Assembly: GCA_016705685.1 (NCBI GenBank) | Contig: JADJLB010000004.1 | Coordinates: forward strand, 1 to 64,000 | Length of the DNA stretch: 64,000 nt | Direction of reading: 5' to 3' | From: Propionivibrio sp. | Lineage (GTDB): Bacteria; Pseudomonadota; Gammaproteobacteria; Burkholderiales; Rhodocyclaceae | In this document: positions 1 through 8,568 of the stretch, in pieces | How positions within the stretch are numbered: position 1 is the stretch's first letter | How the letters are laid out: each line of letters opens with the position of its first letter | The notes under the pieces: generated by a model | What the model was told of the DNA's origin: nothing | Database searches by the model: none | The model's input: the letters and a program-made list of their open reading frames with translations, nothing else | Position numbers and translations under genes: made by a program

Positions 1-1002
1 CGGGCGGGGGGCGCCGCTGCCGGAATACTGGTCAGGAATGCCGAGGCGCTGGAACGGGCCGAAAAAATTACCGTGCTGGCGGTCGACAAGACCGGCACGC
101 TGACGCGGGGCGAACCGGTTGTAACCGATCTGATTCCGCTGATCGGAGACGCGGATCGGTCCTTGCAGTTGGCGGCCGCGCTGGAGCAGGGCTCCGAGCA
201 TCCGCTGGCTCGCGCCATCCTGAATCGGGCGCGCATCCAGGGCGCGCCATTGCCTGCGCTGACCGATTTTCAGTCGATTCCCGGCAAGGGGGTTGCCGGC
301 AATGTCGGCGGGCGCCAGCTGCGGCTGGGTTCCCCTGACTGGTTTCCCGATCATCAGTTGCCGGGCGCACAGATCGTTGCATTGCAAGGAGCAGGCAAGA
401 CCGTGGTGGTGCTGGCTGAAGGCGAGAGTGCTTTGGCGCTGCTGGCCATCGCCGATCCACTGCGCGACAGTTCGCCAACGGCTGTGACGCGACTGAAAAA
501 CATGGGCATCCGCGTTGTTATGCTGACCGGCGATAACGCGGCGACGGCCACGGCCATTGCGGCGGCGGCGGGCATCGACGATTATCGCGCCGGCATACTT
601 CCCGGCGACAAGGCGGCTGCCGTCAATGCCCTGAAGGCCGACGACCGGGTGGTGGCCATGGTCGGCGATGGCGTTAATGACGCCCCAGCACTGGCTGCTG
701 CCGACGTCAGCTTTGCCATCGGCAGCGGTTCGGATACGGCGATCGAAGTGGCCGATGTGACGCTCGTGCGCAGTGATCTCCACGGGGTTGCCGATGCCAT
801 ACTGCTTTCTCGCGCAACACTCGGAAAAATCCGGCAGAATCTGTTCTTCGCATTCATTTACAATGTTTTGGGAATACCGTTGGCGGCATTGGGAATGCTC
901 AATCCGGTAATTGCCGGCGCGGCGATGGCCATGAGTTCGGTTTCGGTGGTGTCGAACTCGCTCCTGCTACGGCGCTGGCGCCCGGGAGGGCGACAGGGAT
1001 GA
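1..1002 (+). CDS. copA: Copper-exporting P1B-type ATPase, 3' fragment
   Basis: This is the C-terminal 333 residues of a heavy-metal P-type ATPase; the reading frame is open through base 1, so the metal-binding domain and the first membrane helices lie outside the window. The phosphorylation motif DKTGT is at bases 85-99, with the acceptor Asp being residue 29 of the fragment. The nucleotide/hinge motifs TGDN (526-537) and GDGVND (664-681) follow. The last two helices carry a Tyr-Asn pair and a Met-x2-Ser-Ser motif, the signature of Cu(I) exporters, so copper is the likely substrate rather than Zn or Cd. Reaction known for the family: ATP-driven Cu(I) export from the cytoplasm across the inner membrane. 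A CopZ-like chaperone follows 40 bases downstream, which fits copper delivery. Confidence 0.93.
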   Translation, partial: RAGGAAAGILVRNAEALERAEKITVLAVDKTGTLTRGEPVVTDLIPLIGDADRSLQLAAALEQGSEHPLARAILNRARIQGAPLPALTDFQSIPGKGVAGNVGGRQLRLGSPDWFPDHQLPGAQIVALQGAGKTVVVLAEGESALALLAIADPLRDSSPTAVTRLKNMGIRVVMLTGDNAATATAIAAAAGIDDYRAGILPGDKAAAVNALKADDRVVAMVGDGVNDAPALAAADVSFAIGSGSDTAIEVADVTLVRSDLHGVADAILLSRATLGKIRQNLFFAFIYNVLGIPLAALGMLNPVIAGAAMAMSSVSVVSNSLLLRRWRPGGRQG

Positions 1003-1042
1003 GAAGCAACGCAGAATATACACAAGTCATTGGAGGCGGCAT

Positions 1043-1249
1043 ATGGAGCGTACGGTAATCGGAATTGGCGGTATGAGTTGCCAGGGCTGCGTCAAAAATG
1101 TCGGTGGAGTGTTGCGGGATTTGCCGGGAGTCGAGTCGGTCGAAGTCTCGCTGGAAGCCGGGCAAGCCAGCATTTCCTACGACCCGGCGAAAGTCGGTGC
1201 GGCACAGTTCAAGGATGCGGTTGAAGCCGCCGGTTTCGACGTGGTCTGA
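1043..1249 (+). CDS. copZ: CopZ-like heavy-metal chaperone (HMA domain)
   Basis: A 68-residue single-domain HMA protein. The metal-binding loop GMSCQGC places the ligand cysteines at residues 13 and 16, after a first beta strand, and the protein ends with the AGFDVV strand usual for this fold. A GGAGG-type ribosome site sits just before the ATG at 1043. The family binds Cu(I) in the cytoplasm and hands it to CopA, whose gene lies immediately upstream in the same direction, so co-transcription is likely. A mercury-binding MerP-like role is unlikely because there is no signal peptide and no mer gene nearby. Confidence 0.9.
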   Translation: MERTVIGIGGMSCQGCVKNVGGVLRDLPGVESVEVSLEAGQASISYDPAKVGAAQFKDAVEAAGFDVV

Positions 1250-1295
1250 AAAGGTCGGCGTAACATCGTCATTTTCACTTATCAAAAAGAAGCGC

Positions 1296-2381
1296 ATGCG
1301 CGAAAAGACATCAGAGGATTCCCCGCTTCAGCTTTCCGACGGGCCGGTCAGATTGACCCAGCTGTCGCACGGGGGTGGGTGTGGATGCAAGATCGCCCCG
1401 GGCGTACTCGAACAGATCCTTTCCAGGACCGCGCCCGGCCTGGTGCCGCCGCAGTTGCTGGTTGGTCTGGGCAACAACGACGATGCGGCGGTTTATCAGA
1501 TCAATGACGAGCAAGCCATTGTGGCGACGACCGATTTCTTCATGCCGATCGTCGATGACCCCTACGATTTTGGCCGTATCGCCGCAACCAATGCCATTTC
1601 GGATATCTACGCCATGGGTGGCACGCCACTGTTTGCCCTGGCGATTGTCGGCATGCCGGTCAATACGCTGCCGATGGATACCATCCGGCGCATACTTGAA
1701 GGCGGTGAATCCGTGTGTGCCAAGGCGAATATCCCGCTGGCCGGCGGCCACACCATCGATTCGCTTGAGCCGATCTACGGTTTGGTGGCCATCGGCCTGG
1801 TGCACCCTGGAAATGTCCGGCGCAACGACGGAGCACGAGTGGGCGACAAGCTGATTCTTGGCAAGCGCCTGGGCGTAGGCCTATACAGTGCCGCTTTCAG
1901 GAAAGGCCTGCTGTCGCCGCACGATTACGACTTGTTGATCGAGATAACGACGAAGCTCAATACGCCCGGTTCGATGTATGGATGTCTCGCGGGTGTGCAC
2001 GCCATGACCGATGTGACCGGCTTTGGCCTGCTTGGCCATCTGTTGGAAATCTGCAAGGGTTCCGGCGTGACGGCGCTGCTGGACTATGCTGCGCTTCCCG
2101 TGTTGCCCAAAGCCCTGGACTTTGCTGCGCGGGGTTGCGTGACCGGTGCCTCTGCCCGAAACTGGTTGGCTTACGGCTGCCAGGTTGATCTTGACTCCGG
2201 GCGTTTCGGTGATTGTGAGCGCGCATTGCTCACCGACCCGCAAACCAGTGGCGGTTTGCTCATCTCCTGCGCGCCGGAAGTGGTCACCGAAGTACTCGCC
2301 GTTTTCCTGCAGCAAGGCTTCGATCATGCTGCTGTGATAGGAGAAATTGTCGTAGGAGATCCCGAAGTCAAATTCGTCTGA
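1296..2381 (+). CDS. selD: Selenide, water dikinase
   Basis: A 361-residue SelD, full length for the family. It makes selenophosphate from selenide and ATP, the selenium donor for selenocysteine and for 2-selenouridine in tRNA. The N-terminal glycine-rich loop GGGCGCK holds the catalytic Cys (residue 29) and Lys (32); the catalytic position is cysteine here, not selenocysteine, as no in-frame TGA occurs. AIRS-type ATP-binding core follows, including ATTDFF and the AGGHTID segment. The frame is open further upstream to 1098 through copZ, but similarity to SelD begins only near the ATG at 1296, so that start was chosen. No selA, selB or mnmH gene is in the window. Confidence 0.95.
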   Translation: MREKTSEDSPLQLSDGPVRLTQLSHGGGCGCKIAPGVLEQILSRTAPGLVPPQLLVGLGNNDDAAVYQINDEQAIVATTDFFMPIVDDPYDFGRIAATNAISDIYAMGGTPLFALAIVGMPVNTLPMDTIRRILEGGESVCAKANIPLAGGHTIDSLEPIYGLVAIGLVHPGNVRRNDGARVGDKLILGKRLGVGLYSAAFRKGLLSPHDYDLLIEITTKLNTPGSMYGCLAGVHAMTDVTGFGLLGHLLEICKGSGVTALLDYAALPVLPKALDFAARGCVTGASARNWLAYGCQVDLDSGRFGDCERALLTDPQTSGGLLISCAPEVVTEVLAVFLQQGFDHAAVIGEIVVGDPEVKFV

Positions 2382-2436
2382 TCCGTTAACTGCGCTCGAT
2401 GTTCATCAGACTTCCTGAACGGGAAATGCAGGACAA

Positions 2437-3138
2437 TTAAGCTTCTATGCGGGCCAGTTCCGAACGCGTGAAGTCGATATGCACGAGCATCGCTTGCCGC
2501 GCCGCTTCAGGCTGGTGCTTGCGTATGGCCTCCCAGACGGCCAGATGTTGCTGGCGAAGCTGGGCTGTAACCTTGCCGCTGGCCTCTTCCAGCACTTTCA
2601 GATTGAGGCTGATGTGTTCGCGCAACATGATGAGAATGTTGGAGTGCAAGTAGAGAAACATGCTGTTGTGCGACGCTTCGGCAATGGCTTCATGGAAGTC
2701 GGCATCGGCCTTGTGCTCCTCGCTCTTGTTTCCGGTCTCGTAAGCGTTGATCAGGCATTTGATAACGTTGCCGATCTTCTTCAGATCGTTCTTGTCGGCC
2801 CGTAACGCTGCGTAATGCGCAGTGGCGCCCTCCAGTTCGCGACGAAATTCCAACGTATCCCAACGCAAATCGGGATGGTCGACCACCAGTTGACGCCAGG
2901 GCGAAGTGATGGCGGCCTGCAAGCGATCGGTGACGAAAATACCGCTGCCCCATTTGCTGACGAGCAGGCCCCGGGTCTGCAGGTTATAGATCGCCACACG
3001 CAACGAGTTCCGGGAAACTCCCAGCGTTTCCGCCAATTTCCGTTCGGGCGGCAAGCGCGTCCCCATTGGCCATGATCCATCAAGCAGGTGCGACTCGATT
3101 TCCCGCTGAATCTTTTCGGCAACGCTATGTCTTGGCAT
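2437..3138 (-). CDS. GntR-family regulator, FCD (FadR/LldR/PdhR) subgroup
   Basis: A 233-residue transcription regulator. Residues about 5-70 form the GntR winged helix-turn-helix with the typical LPPERKLAETLGVSR segment. The rest is an all-helical FCD ligand-binding domain; an Asp-x3-His pair in ADFHEAI and later histidines in QQHLAVWEAI and LVHIDFTR are at the places where FCD proteins bind a metal that holds a carboxylate ligand. It is divergent from the FAD/Fe-S dehydrogenase gene, with a palindrome of the family's TNGT-N3-ACNA type between them (3186-3198). By analogy with LldR and PdhR it probably represses the lactate/pyruvate locus and is relieved by the substrate; that is inference. 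Confidence 0.88.
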   Translation of the reverse strand: MPRHSVAEKIQREIESHLLDGSWPMGTRLPPERKLAETLGVSRNSLRVAIYNLQTRGLLVSKWGSGIFVTDRLQAAITSPWRQLVVDHPDLRWDTLEFRRELEGATAHYAALRADKNDLKKIGNVIKCLINAYETGNKSEEHKADADFHEAIAEASHNSMFLYLHSNILIMLREHISLNLKVLEEASGKVTAQLRQQHLAVWEAIRKHQPEAARQAMLVHIDFTRSELARIEA

Positions 3139-3185
3139 GGATGTCTTTCTGTCTTTTCATCCGGAATCGGCCCGGGTCAATTATT

Positions 3186-3198
3186 TTGGTGCTACCAA
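3186..3198. promoter_or_regulatory. Candidate FCD-GntR operator
   Basis: The sequence TTGGTGCTACCAA is a perfect 5+3+5 palindrome that fits the TNGT-N3-ACNA consensus known for FadR/PdhR/LldR-type regulators. It lies in the 201-base gap between the divergent regulator gene and the dehydrogenase gene, a standard place for an operator controlling both. Confidence 0.65.
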
Positions 3199-3339
3199 TT
3201 TTCTGAGCATCGTATCTTTGATTATGATCCTTTCCGTCAATCCTAACTGATGCAAGCTGTTGGCTATTGCTAAATTTGCTGGGGTGCGCTGCATGAAAAC
3301 CGTTATCATCTGTCGGTACGTTAGTGGAGTCGTCGGAGC

Positions 3340-6111
3340 TTGAACGCACTTATTTCTGATCTTCGCACTCGTTTCCCGGCAGAGCGCGTCATTTCCGACG
3401 AACTCAGGCGTCTGGCCTGGGGTACTGATGCCAGTTTTTACCGGCTGATACCCCGGGTTGTGGTGATCGCCGAAAATGAAGACGACATATCTCACGTACT
3501 GGCCGTGGCTCGCCGGCAGGATACCCACCTCACGTTCCGCGCCGCCGGCACCAGCCTTTCCGGCCAGGCGATTTCCGACGGCATACTGGTTCTCATCGGT
3601 GAAGATTTCTCCAGTTTTGAGCTCGCTGCCGATGCGCTGAGCGTTCGTCTGGGGCCGGCAATCGTCGGCAGTGAAGTCAACCGGCGGCTTGCCTCTTGCG
3701 GCCGCAAGATCGGCCCGGATCCGGCGTCGATTGCCACCTGCAAGATCGGTGGCATCGCCGCCAACAACGCCTCCGGCATGTGCTGCGGCACGGCGCAGAA
3801 CAGTTACCAGACGCTGGCCGGGCTTCGTGTCATGCTGGCCGATGGCAGCGTACTGGATACCGAAGAGGCTGGCAGCATTGCCGCCTTCAGGCAGGATCAT
3901 GCCGAACTACTGAAAGTGCTCGGAAACCTGGCCGAGGACACCCGGGCCGATGAAGGTCTGGCCGGTCGTATCCGGCAAAAATACAAAATCAAGAACACCA
4001 CGGGGTACAGCCTCAACGCCCTGATCGATTTTGCCGATCCGATCGATATTCTGGCGCATCTGATGATCGGCTCGGAGGGCACGCTGGGCTTCATCTCGCG
4101 GATCACTTACCGCACTGTCGTCGAAGATCCGTGCAAAGCCAGCGCTCTGGTATTTTTCCCGGATATCGAAGCCGCTTGTCAGGCGGTCGTTCGCCTCAAA
4201 CCGCAACCGGTTTCAGCGGTCGAACTGCTCGACCGCGCGGCCCTGCGCTCTGTGGAAAGCAAGGCGGGTCTGCCGGCGATCATCCGTTCGCTGGGCGAGA
4301 CCGTTGCGGCCTTGCTCATCGAAGTTCGTGCCCACGAGAATATTGCCTTGCAGGCGCGTATCGACGCCGCCCTCTCGGCCATTGCCGGCATTGCCACCGT
4401 TGAACCAGCGTGTTTTTCCACCGACCGTGACACCTGCGAAATGTACTGGAAGGTCCGAAAGGGAACCTTTCCCTCGGTTGGCGCCATGCGCCGCACGGGC
4501 ACCACAGTGATCATCGAGGATGTGGCTTTCCCGATCGAGTCGCTGGCTGCCGCCACGCTGGATCTGCAAGCCTTGCTCAGGGAACACGGTTATCACGAGG
4601 CGATCATCTTCGGCCATGCCCTGGAAGGCAATCTGCATTTCGTGTTTACGCAGGATTTCGGCGATCCGGCCGAGGTGACGCGTTATGCTGGTTTCATGGA
4701 TGCGGTGTGCACGCTGGTGGTTGACAAGTATGACGGGTCGCTCAAGGCCGAGCACGGCACAGGGCGAAACATGGCGCCCTTTGTCGAAATGGAATGGGGA
4801 AAGCAGGCCACCGACCTGATGCGGCGCATCAAGACGCTGTTCGACCCCGAAAATCGCCTGAATCCCGGCGTCATTTTGAATGACGATCCGGCTGCCCACC
4901 TGAAACACCTCAAACCGATGCCGGCCGCCGAAGATATCGTCGATCGCTGCATCGAGTGCGGCTTTTGCGAACCACTGTGCCCCTCGCATCAACTCACGCT
5001 TTCGCCGCGCCAGCGGATCGTCGCCTGGCGCGAGTTGTCACGGCGTAGTGCCACTGGCGAACCTGGCGGTGCGCTGGCCGCAGATTATCCGTATTTCGGC
5101 CTCGATACTTGCGCTGGTTGCGGATTGTGCTCGACAGCCTGTCCGGTCGGGATCAATACCGGCGATCTGACCCGCCGCTTGCGCGGCCGTGATCAAAGCG
5201 ATTTTTCACGCAAGGTGGGGCGCTGGACCGGCGAACACTTCGGGACGGTCGCTGCGGTTTCACGTCTGGGACTGCAGCTCGGCCATCTGGCCAGTGCAGT
5301 CGTTGGCGACAAGGCGTTGAGCAAAATGTCCAGGGGTGCCTGGAAAACGGCGATGCCCCGTGCCGGCAGGGAAGTCCGGGTACGTCGGGGCGAAGGTGAT
5401 CCGGTGGTCTATTTCCCGGCCTGCGGCGGACGAATTTTTGGCCCGAGCGGGGCTGGCGAGCCGCAACTCGGTGAGGTCATCCAGCAACTGTTGATCCGCG
5501 CCGGTTACGCGCCGCGTTTGCCTCCCGGCTTCGACAGCCTGTGCTGCGGCCAGATGCTGGCCAGCAAGGGTTTGGCCGAGGAAGCGGATGCAAGTGCCAG
5601 GCGACTTGAAAGCGTGTTGAAGGACGCCAGTGAAAATGGACGTTATCCGGTCATCATGGATGCCAGCGCGTGCAGCGTCCGTATGCAAACCCACGTCGCC
5701 GGTCGACTGCCACTGTTTGACTTCCATGAATTCGCCCATGACGCTCTGCTGCCCAGGCTGCATTTGGTCAAGCAAGCCGGTCCGATTGCACTGCACATCA
5801 ATTGCAGCGTGCGCAGGAGCGGGTCGGACGCCAAACTGCAGAAAGTTGCCAGAGCCTGTGCCGAGACGGTCATTGAGCCGGCCGGAGTGACCTGCTGCGG
5901 TTTCGCCGGTGATCGCGGTTTCGTGGTGCCGGAACTGTACCAGCATGCGCTGCGCAAGATTCACGATGAATTGCCCGTGGCCTGTCAATGTGGCGTTTCA
6001 AGCAACCGCACCTGTGAGATCGGCCTGACAGCCGAAACCGGGCGCACGTATCGTTCCATCGCCTACTTGTTGGAGGAATGCAGTCGTACCGAAGCCCGAC
6101 CGGCCTGTTGA
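3340..6111 (+). CDS. FAD- and Fe-S-containing dehydrogenase, D-lactate dehydrogenase (Dld-II) type
   Basis: A 923-residue fusion of a GlcD/Dld-like flavin oxidase with a GlpC-like Fe-S module. The FAD-binding PCMH domain spans roughly residues 35-250 and the substrate/FAD-oxidase C domain roughly 260-520. Two 4Fe-4S motifs follow, with cysteines at 537, 540, 543, 547 and at 591, 594, 597, 601. Two cysteine-rich CCG blocks follow, CCGQMLAS and CCGFAGDRGF. Length and order match the respiratory D-lactate dehydrogenase Dld-II of Shewanella and the related YdiJ. It should oxidise a 2-hydroxyacid and pass electrons to the quinone pool at the inner membrane. Start is a TTG at 3340 with a GGAG site about 9 bases upstream. 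The neighbouring TRAP system and FCD regulator support lactate as substrate; D-2-hydroxyglutarate is an alternative. Confidence 0.88.
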   Translation: MNALISDLRTRFPAERVISDELRRLAWGTDASFYRLIPRVVVIAENEDDISHVLAVARRQDTHLTFRAAGTSLSGQAISDGILVLIGEDFSSFELAADALSVRLGPAIVGSEVNRRLASCGRKIGPDPASIATCKIGGIAANNASGMCCGTAQNSYQTLAGLRVMLADGSVLDTEEAGSIAAFRQDHAELLKVLGNLAEDTRADEGLAGRIRQKYKIKNTTGYSLNALIDFADPIDILAHLMIGSEGTLGFISRITYRTVVEDPCKASALVFFPDIEAACQAVVRLKPQPVSAVELLDRAALRSVESKAGLPAIIRSLGETVAALLIEVRAHENIALQARIDAALSAIAGIATVEPACFSTDRDTCEMYWKVRKGTFPSVGAMRRTGTTVIIEDVAFPIESLAAATLDLQALLREHGYHEAIIFGHALEGNLHFVFTQDFGDPAEVTRYAGFMDAVCTLVVDKYDGSLKAEHGTGRNMAPFVEMEWGKQATDLMRRIKTLFDPENRLNPGVILNDDPAAHLKHLKPMPAAEDIVDRCIECGFCEPLCPSHQLTLSPRQRIVAWRELSRRSATGEPGGALAADYPYFGLDTCAGCGLCSTACPVGINTGDLTRRLRGRDQSDFSRKVGRWTGEHFGTVAAVSRLGLQLGHLASAVVGDKALSKMSRGAWKTAMPRAGREVRVRRGEGDPVVYFPACGGRIFGPSGAGEPQLGEVIQQLLIRAGYAPRLPPGFDSLCCGQMLASKGLAEEADASARRLESVLKDASENGRYPVIMDASACSVRMQTHVAGRLPLFDFHEFAHDALLPRLHLVKQAGPIALHINCSVRRSGSDAKLQKVARACAETVIEPAGVTCCGFAGDRGFVVPELYQHALRKIHDELPVACQCGVSSNRTCEIGLTAETGRTYRSIAYLLEECSRTEARPAC

Positions 6112-6330
6112 TTAAGGGGGAACCGGCACCATCCGAACCGCCGAACCCAGTGATCGAGAAAAGGGAGTTTGATCGTGCTGACATGAACGCGATCCGATGA
6201 TCCACCGGATACGCTTTCGCGTTAGTTGTTATTTGCCGGGCGGGCGGATACATTATCCAGCCACTCGACAATGAAATACCAACGGGACCCAGAAGCCCGA
6301 AATGTCATGCCATTTTTGGAGGAATATTTT

Positions 6331-6918
6331 TTGAAAGCCTTACTCAAATTCTCTCAGTTCGTTGATGCAATTACCGAGTTCATCGGCAAGAGCATCATCT
6401 GGGTCGTCCTGGTGATGACGCTGATCAGCGCCGGCAATGCGACGATGCGCTACACGATCAACTACAGTTCCAATGCCTTTCTCGAAATCCAATGGTATCT
6501 CTTCTCGCTGATTTTTTTGTTGGGCGCGGGGTATACATTCAAGAAAAACGAACATGTACGTATCGACATCATCCTGCACCGCTTTTCAAAGCGCACACAA
6601 GCGGGCATCGACATTTTCGGCATCATTTTCTTCATGATGCCGATGGCCATCGCAATCATGTGGATGTCATGGCCAATATTTGTGCTGGCCTTTCAGGACA
6701 ACGAAGTGTCCAGTAATGCAGGCGGTCTTGTTGTTTGGCCGGTGCGCTTGATCGTGCCGATCGGGTTCTTCCTGCTCGTGCTGCAGGGCATTTCCGAACT
6801 GATCAAGCGTATTGGATTCTTGCTGGGGCTGTGTCCTGATCCGACCGAAAAACCGCATACGCCGACTCCCGAAGAAGAACTCGCGCTGGCTATCAAAGCA
6901 CAGAAAGGGGAGCTGTGA
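6331..6918 (+). CDS. TRAP transporter small permease (DctQ type)
   Basis: A 195-residue inner-membrane protein with four hydrophobic segments, the usual length and form of a DctQ subunit. I chose the TTG at 6331 because GGAGGA lies 7 bases upstream (6318-6323) and the encoded start MKALLKFSQ resembles other TakQ-type subunits; an open frame reaches back to 6226. The stop overlaps the start of the large permease by one base, so the two are translationally coupled. The family stabilises the large permease and is needed for sodium-driven uptake of carboxylates. Confidence 0.88.
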   Translation: MKALLKFSQFVDAITEFIGKSIIWVVLVMTLISAGNATMRYTINYSSNAFLEIQWYLFSLIFLLGAGYTFKKNEHVRIDIILHRFSKRTQAGIDIFGIIFFMMPMAIAIMWMSWPIFVLAFQDNEVSSNAGGLVVWPVRLIVPIGFFLLVLQGISELIKRIGFLLGLCPDPTEKPHTPTPEEELALAIKAQKGEL

Positions 6919-8420
6919 TGACCCAGTTCCTCATTGCCAATATGGCACCAATCATCTTCGCTTCGATGATCCTGTTCATGCTGGTCGGCTTCCCCGTGGC
7001 GTTTGCGCTGGCTGCCAACGGCGTAGTCTTCGGTTTGCTCGGCATGGAACTCGGACTGTTCGGTCCGCAGCTGTTTCAGGCGCTACCCGATCGAATTTTC
7101 GGTGTCATGGCCAACGACACACTGCTGGCCATCCCGTTCTTTACCTTCATGGGTCTGATACTTGAACGCTCCGGCATGGCTGAAGATTTGCTCGACACGA
7201 TTGGTCAGCTCTTCGGACCGATGCGAGGCGGACTGGCTTTTGCGGTAGTCTTCGTCGGCGCACTGCTTGCTGCAACGACCGGTGTTGTGGCGGCGTCGGT
7301 CATTTCGATGGGCCTTATTTCCCTGCCCATCATGCTGCGTTACGGCTACGATAAGAAACTCGCAACAGGCGTCATCGCTGCCTCGGGCACGCTGGCCCAG
7401 ATCATCCCGCCATCGCTGGTGCTGATCATCATGGCCGACCAGTTGGGCAAGTCGGTTGGCGATATGTACAAAGGCGCGTTCATTCCCGGCTTTGTGCTGA
7501 CCCTCATGTATGTCGGTTACGTCGTGCTAGTGGCGATTTTCAAGCCCAAGTGGGCGCCTGCCTTGCCGCCCGAGGCTCGGACACTGCGCGGATTCAAGCT
7601 GCTGATGCGCGTGTTGACCACCTTGGTGCCACCGCTGGCCCTGATTTTCCTGGTGCTCGGTACCATTTTCATGGGCATTGCCACACCAACCGAAGGTGGC
7701 GCCATGGGGGCCACCGGCGCCCTGGTCATGGCCCTGGCACGCAAACGCCTGACCTGGAAACTGCTCAAGCAGGGGATGGAAACAACCGCCAAGTTGACCA
7801 CCTTCGTTGTTTTCATATTGATTGGCGCACGGGTCTTTTCGCTCACCTTTTACGCCGTCGATGGCCACCGCTGGGTCGAACACCTGTTGAGCGATTTACC
7901 CGGCGGCCAGATCGGCTTTCTGATCGTGGTTAACGCCCTGGTTTTCTTGCTGGCTTTCTTCCTTGATTTCTTTGAACTCTCGTTCATCATCGTTCCGCTG
8001 CTCGGGCCGGTTGCAGACAAGCTGGGGATCGACCTGATCTGGTTTGGCGTACTGCTGGCGGTGAACATGCAGACGTCGTTCATGCACCCGCCATTCGGAT
8101 TTGCGCTCTTTTTCCTGCGTTCGGTTGCCCCGCCGTCGATCAAGACCTCCGATATCTACTGGGGCGCCATTCCCTTTGTATGTATTCAGGTCATCATGGT
8201 TGGATTGCTGATCATGCTTCCGCAACTGGTAACCTTCGGGCTCGACAAAGACGTCAAGGTCGATCTGAACGCCGTGGAAATCGATGTCCCGGTTTCCGGC
8301 TATGGTTCGATCGACTTGCCGCCTTCGTTGGTCGCTCCCGGGGGGAAAGGCGCGCCAGCGACTGAGGAGGATCCGAACAAAGCCATCATGGAATCGCTGA
8401 AGCGGGAACAGGCCAAGTAG
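6918..8420 (+). CDS. TRAP transporter large permease (DctM type)
   Basis: A 500-residue polytopic membrane protein of the DctM/SiaM family with about a dozen hydrophobic helices, including the GVVAASVISMGL and GTLAQIIPPS regions that are conserved hairpins of the elevator domain. The C-terminal 70 residues are a hydrophilic extension that typical DctM proteins lack or have shorter. Start is the ATG at 6918 in the TGATG overlap with the small permease, preceded by AAAGGGGAG; a GTG three bases earlier is also possible. It forms the sodium-coupled carrier that receives substrate from the periplasmic binding protein encoded convergently downstream. Confidence 0.92.
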   Translation: MTQFLIANMAPIIFASMILFMLVGFPVAFALAANGVVFGLLGMELGLFGPQLFQALPDRIFGVMANDTLLAIPFFTFMGLILERSGMAEDLLDTIGQLFGPMRGGLAFAVVFVGALLAATTGVVAASVISMGLISLPIMLRYGYDKKLATGVIAASGTLAQIIPPSLVLIIMADQLGKSVGDMYKGAFIPGFVLTLMYVGYVVLVAIFKPKWAPALPPEARTLRGFKLLMRVLTTLVPPLALIFLVLGTIFMGIATPTEGGAMGATGALVMALARKRLTWKLLKQGMETTAKLTTFVVFILIGARVFSLTFYAVDGHRWVEHLLSDLPGGQIGFLIVVNALVFLLAFFLDFFELSFIIVPLLGPVADKLGIDLIWFGVLLAVNMQTSFMHPPFGFALFFLRSVAPPSIKTSDIYWGAIPFVCIQVIMVGLLIMLPQLVTFGLDKDVKVDLNAVEIDVPVSGYGSIDLPPSLVAPGGKGAPATEEDPNKAIMESLKREQAK

Positions 8421-8462
8421 TGTGTGGGCGGTCTCGCTTGGCCGGTCTGCCCTATGCAGCTG

Positions 8463-8490
8463 AACAGCCCCGTCGAACGGGGCTGTTTCT
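8463..8490 (+). terminator. Rho-independent terminator after the TRAP permease genes
   Basis: A perfect 10-bp stem (8463-8472 with 8478-8487) around a TCGAA loop, rich in G-C and followed by TTTCTT, stands 42 bases after the large-permease stop. It should end the rightward transcript. Confidence 0.88.
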
Positions 8491-8516
8491 TGCCTGTCGG
8501 CTGAGAGGAAGCATAA

Positions 8517-8542
8517 GAAACGGGAGCCGAAGCTCCCGTTTC
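8517..8542 (-). terminator. Rho-independent terminator after the TRAP binding-protein gene
   Basis: An 11-bp perfect stem (8517-8527 with 8532-8542). Read on the minus strand it closes on a stable TTCG tetraloop and ends in GTTTCTT. It lies 27 bases past the stop of the leftward binding-protein gene and faces the rightward terminator at 8463. Confidence 0.8.
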
Positions 8543-8568
8543 AAGTTCAGGGCAATAGTGCAGATCTT

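Noticed and set aside
1098-1295. Upstream extension of selD through copZ
   Set aside because: The extra residues are the out-of-frame image of copZ; SelD similarity begins after the ATG at 1296.
3181-5988. Several minus-strand frames of 100-260 codons inside the dehydrogenase gene
   Set aside because: They lie fully within a gene with clear domains and motifs, and their translations look like shadow sequence.
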